Of a DNA stretch of 64,000 nt, positions 62,156-64,000 are shown piece after piece; position 1 is the stretch's first letter, and each line of letters begins with the position of its first letter. The translations under genes were made by a program, and so were the position numbers. The DNA is taken from assembly GCF_007197995.1 (NCBI RefSeq), contig NZ_VKKH01000004.1, positions 124,001-188,000 on the forward strand, given 5' to 3'. A model generated the notes under the pieces. It was not told where the DNA came from. It made no database searches and worked only from the letters and a program-made list of their open reading frames with translations. The stretch is from Aliiglaciecola sp. M165 (GTDB lineage: Bacteria > Pseudomonadota > Gammaproteobacteria > Enterobacterales > Alteromonadaceae).

Positions 62156-62680
62156 TCAATTGTTTGGTTGGTCTTTCATCGCGATGGCTGTCACTAAAGT
62201 GAACAAAACGCCTATCAAAAACACCGTCATAAACATCACGAACAAATAAAATAGCTGACTGTTCATCAAATCAGAGTAACTTGCTAGCTCTTGAAGTTGC
62301 CTGTCAATTGTTGCAGCGTCTTCGCCACTTTCACGGATCTGTTGTTCTGAATACTGTAAATAAGTTTGAAGAAAACCTGGCTCGAGCACGTTGACATAAA
62401 GCCAATTGTAAAGAGCAAAAAAGAGTCCGCCAATTGCACTCACACCTAACCCAACTTTAAGCCCATCTGAAAACAGCATGGGTTGCCCTTCTTTATTGAC
62501 CTTATATTGTTTCGTAGCAAAATAAATACTGATTGAACTGAGCACCATGACACTGTAGCCAGCAATCTCACTTTTGGTGAAATTTTCAGGAGATGTGCCG
62601 ATCAGAATATAGGACAAGCCAAATCCAACCATCAGTGCGAGACCATAATAACACCCATAGCGAACAACGAGATTGCCCAT
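62156..62680 (-). CDS. DUF4199-family membrane protein
   Basis: A 174-residue protein with four membrane segments: YYGLALMVGFGLSYI, YSVMVLSSISIYFA, LGVSAIGGLFFALYNWLYV and LFYLFVMFMTVFLIGV. Between the third and fourth lies a charged periplasmic stretch. This is the DUF4199 layout common in Bacteroidetes and present in some gammaproteobacteria. Function unknown. It is probably cotranscribed with the VOC gene. Confidence 0.8.
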   Translation of the reverse strand: MGNLVVRYGCYYGLALMVGFGLSYILIGTSPENFTKSEIAGYSVMVLSSISIYFATKQYKVNKEGQPMLFSDGLKVGLGVSAIGGLFFALYNWLYVNVLEPGFLQTYLQYSEQQIRESGEDAATIDRQLQELASYSDLMNSQLFYLFVMFMTVFLIGVLFTLVTAIAMKDQPNN

Positions 62681-62776
62681 CTTGTTTTCCTTACAGATAC
62701 GATTTTAAGTTGTGCTAACTATAGCTAATTGTTTTGAAAATGTAGGAGTGAATTTAGGGTGAAAAACGGGTGGTTT

Positions 62777-63274
62777 TCATTTCACCTGAACGGGTCGATT
62801 TTCAAATCCCAAATCTTGAGCTTTAGCGACCGCCTCGGCACGGTTTGCCACAGATAGCTTTCGATAAAGGTTTTTAAGGTGTGTTTTGATGGTGTTCACA
62901 GAAACATGTTGTGAATCCGCTATTTGCTGATTACTCATGCCGGCGAGCAACCCTTGCAATATTGTTCTTTCTTTGGCCGTCAAAGGTTCTTCAATTACCG
63001 TTTCGCTGGAGCGCTTGATGTCCGGTTTATCCATCTTTACTTTTCTGGTTTGCAACCATCCAAGACCTGTCGCTATCCCAACAAGAAGGAAAAATACCGC
63101 CAACAATCCAGTGTATAACTCCATACTGAAACGATAGGAAAACAATTGATATTCAAGGGTTTTAACTAACACTAGACCTAAACTGAGGATAAGACCGTAA
63201 CGCAAGATCAAAGGAATGTTACGTATTCGCTGCAAGATTTCTTGCCAGATCGATGCTTTAGCTTCTTTATTCAT
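62777..63274 (-). CDS. Membrane-anchored LuxR-type transcriptional regulator
   Basis: From the ATG at 63274 it has 165 residues. Two membrane segments lie in the N-terminal half (ILRYGLILSLGLVLVKTLEY; ELYTGLLAVFFLLVGIATGL), then a short charged linker. The C-terminal LuxR HTH (about 98-158) has LTAKERTILQGLLAGMSNQQIADS and VSVNTIKTHLKNLYRKLSVANRAEAVAKA. It lacks a receiver or ligand domain, so the membrane part probably senses. Membrane-bound LuxR proteins of this build are known beside DUF4199 genes, which fits the neighbouring gene. It is divergent from mutS. Confidence 0.87.
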   Translation of the reverse strand: MNKEAKASIWQEILQRIRNIPLILRYGLILSLGLVLVKTLEYQLFSYRFSMELYTGLLAVFFLLVGIATGLGWLQTRKVKMDKPDIKRSSETVIEEPLTAKERTILQGLLAGMSNQQIADSQHVSVNTIKTHLKNLYRKLSVANRAEAVAKAQDLGFENRPVQVK

Positions 63275-63508
63275 GAACAAGGTTTACCATTTGCGAATAG
63301 ATTTCACCTCTGATGCTATCAACGAGCGGTAGAATGATCAAAGTTGTTGTCCGTCAATTCAATCATTTAGAAATTGTAAAAACAAATCCAAGTTTGTCTA
63401 TGGCAAATCTTACCCTAGCTTTTATAATGCTCTGCATTAAAATAACAACTTGGCAAAAAACACCCATATCAAGGTGTGCTTGCTGTAATCAAAGAGCCCA
63501 CTTTTTCG

Positions 63509-64000
63509 ATGACTCAAAACGCGCTCCCTAGCGAACTCGATAACCATACGCCTATGATGCGTCAATACCTGACAATCAAAGCTGAACACCCAGATATTTT
63601 GTTGTTTTATCGTATGGGTGACTTTTACGAACTGTTTTTTGATGATGCTAAGAAGGCCGCAGAGTTATTGGATATTTCGTTAACAGCCCGGGGGAAGTCC
63701 GGGGGCAATGCTATTCCAATGGCGGGTGTTCCTTACCATGCTGTTGAGAATTATTTGGCGCGCCTAGTTAAGATGGGCCAATCGGTTGCAATCTGTGAGC
63801 AGGTCGGTGACCCGGCCACCAGCAAAGGGCCGGTCGAGCGTAAAGTTCAGCGTATTGTTACCCCAGGCACAGTCACTGATGAAGCCCTGCTGGAAGACAA
63901 ACACGACAACTTGTTGGCGGCAGTGTTTGAGCGTAAATTACGGTTTGGTTATGCGACATTGGATCTGACCAGCGGCCGTTTTTGTGTCGTAGAGTTGGCG
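63509..64000 (+). CDS. mutS: DNA mismatch repair protein MutS, 5' part
   Basis: The frame runs from an ATG at 63509 to the right window edge (164 residues); the rest lies outside. The N-terminal mismatch-binding domain is clear: [28 protein letters not shown] contains the FYE wedge motif that stacks on the mispair, followed by [33 protein letters not shown] and [10 protein letters not shown]. MutS starts methyl-directed mismatch repair. Confidence 0.97.
   Translation, partial: MTQNALPSELDNHTPMMRQYLTIKAEHPDILLFYRMGDFYELFFDDAKKAAELLDISLTARGKSGGNAIPMAGVPYHAVENYLARLVKMGQSVAICEQVGDPATSKGPVERKVQRIVTPGTVTDEALLEDKHDNLLAAVFERKLRFGYATLDLTSGRFCVVELA

Overview
The window looks like chromosomal DNA of a marine, polysaccharide-degrading gammaproteobacterium of the order Alteromonadales (Alteromonadaceae or Paraglaciecola/Aliiglaciecola-like). 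The order is inferred from gene order such as lptG-lptF / pepA-holC-valS and orn / rsgA-psd, from the many TonB-dependent receptors and TolB/CadC-type proteins, and from a GlyGly-CTERM protein. The genus is not established.

Layout. 1-14.4 kb is a carbohydrate region: the end of a GH5 glycanase, a secreted carbohydrate-binding-like protein, three tandem flavin-dependent tryptophan-halogenase-family genes behind a TonB-dependent receptor, then xylA-xylB with a divergent xylR. 14.5-23.8 kb is accessory: small membrane and secreted proteins, a LytS/LytTR two-component pair, and a secreted beta-propeller protein divergent from a CadC-like TPR regulator. 23.8-25.1 kb is repeat-rich and ends in tRNA-Leu(CAA). 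25.2-37 kb is core: pntAB (three genes), an RDD protein, lptFG, pepA-holC-valS. 37-47.9 kb holds an ECF sigma/membrane protein/DUF4097 module, a UshA-like protein that has lost its metal ligands next to a diguanylate cyclase, an SPFH-DUF4177-Arc operon with a perfect palindrome at its promoter, a GlyGly-CTERM protein, rraB, plsC and an Hpt/HD-GYP fusion. 48-64 kb is mostly core: ilvIH, maoP, a thioesterase-like gene, a second large TonB-dependent receptor, tRNA-Gly, orn, rsgA, psd, a DMT permease, a GDPD, a probably Zur-controlled MerC-like gene, small proteins, a membrane LuxR-type regulator and the start of mutS.

Working together. The first 14 kb can plausibly take up a xylose-containing glycan (receptor, GH5, binding protein) and feed xylose through XylA/XylB to xylulose-5-phosphate under XylR. 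The role of the halogenase-family trio is not known; the middle copy has lost its catalytic glutamate and flavin motif.

The most unusual signals are not genes. A structured repeat that ends in the 3' end of tRNA-Leu occurs twice in tandem downstream of that tRNA and once alone at 15.8 kb. Its stems show compensatory base changes between copies while its other half is almost invariant, and a 15-nt core is shared with an unrelated-looking 27-bp inverted repeat at 1.6 kb. It resembles the rtT repeats of the E. coli tyrT locus in organisation.
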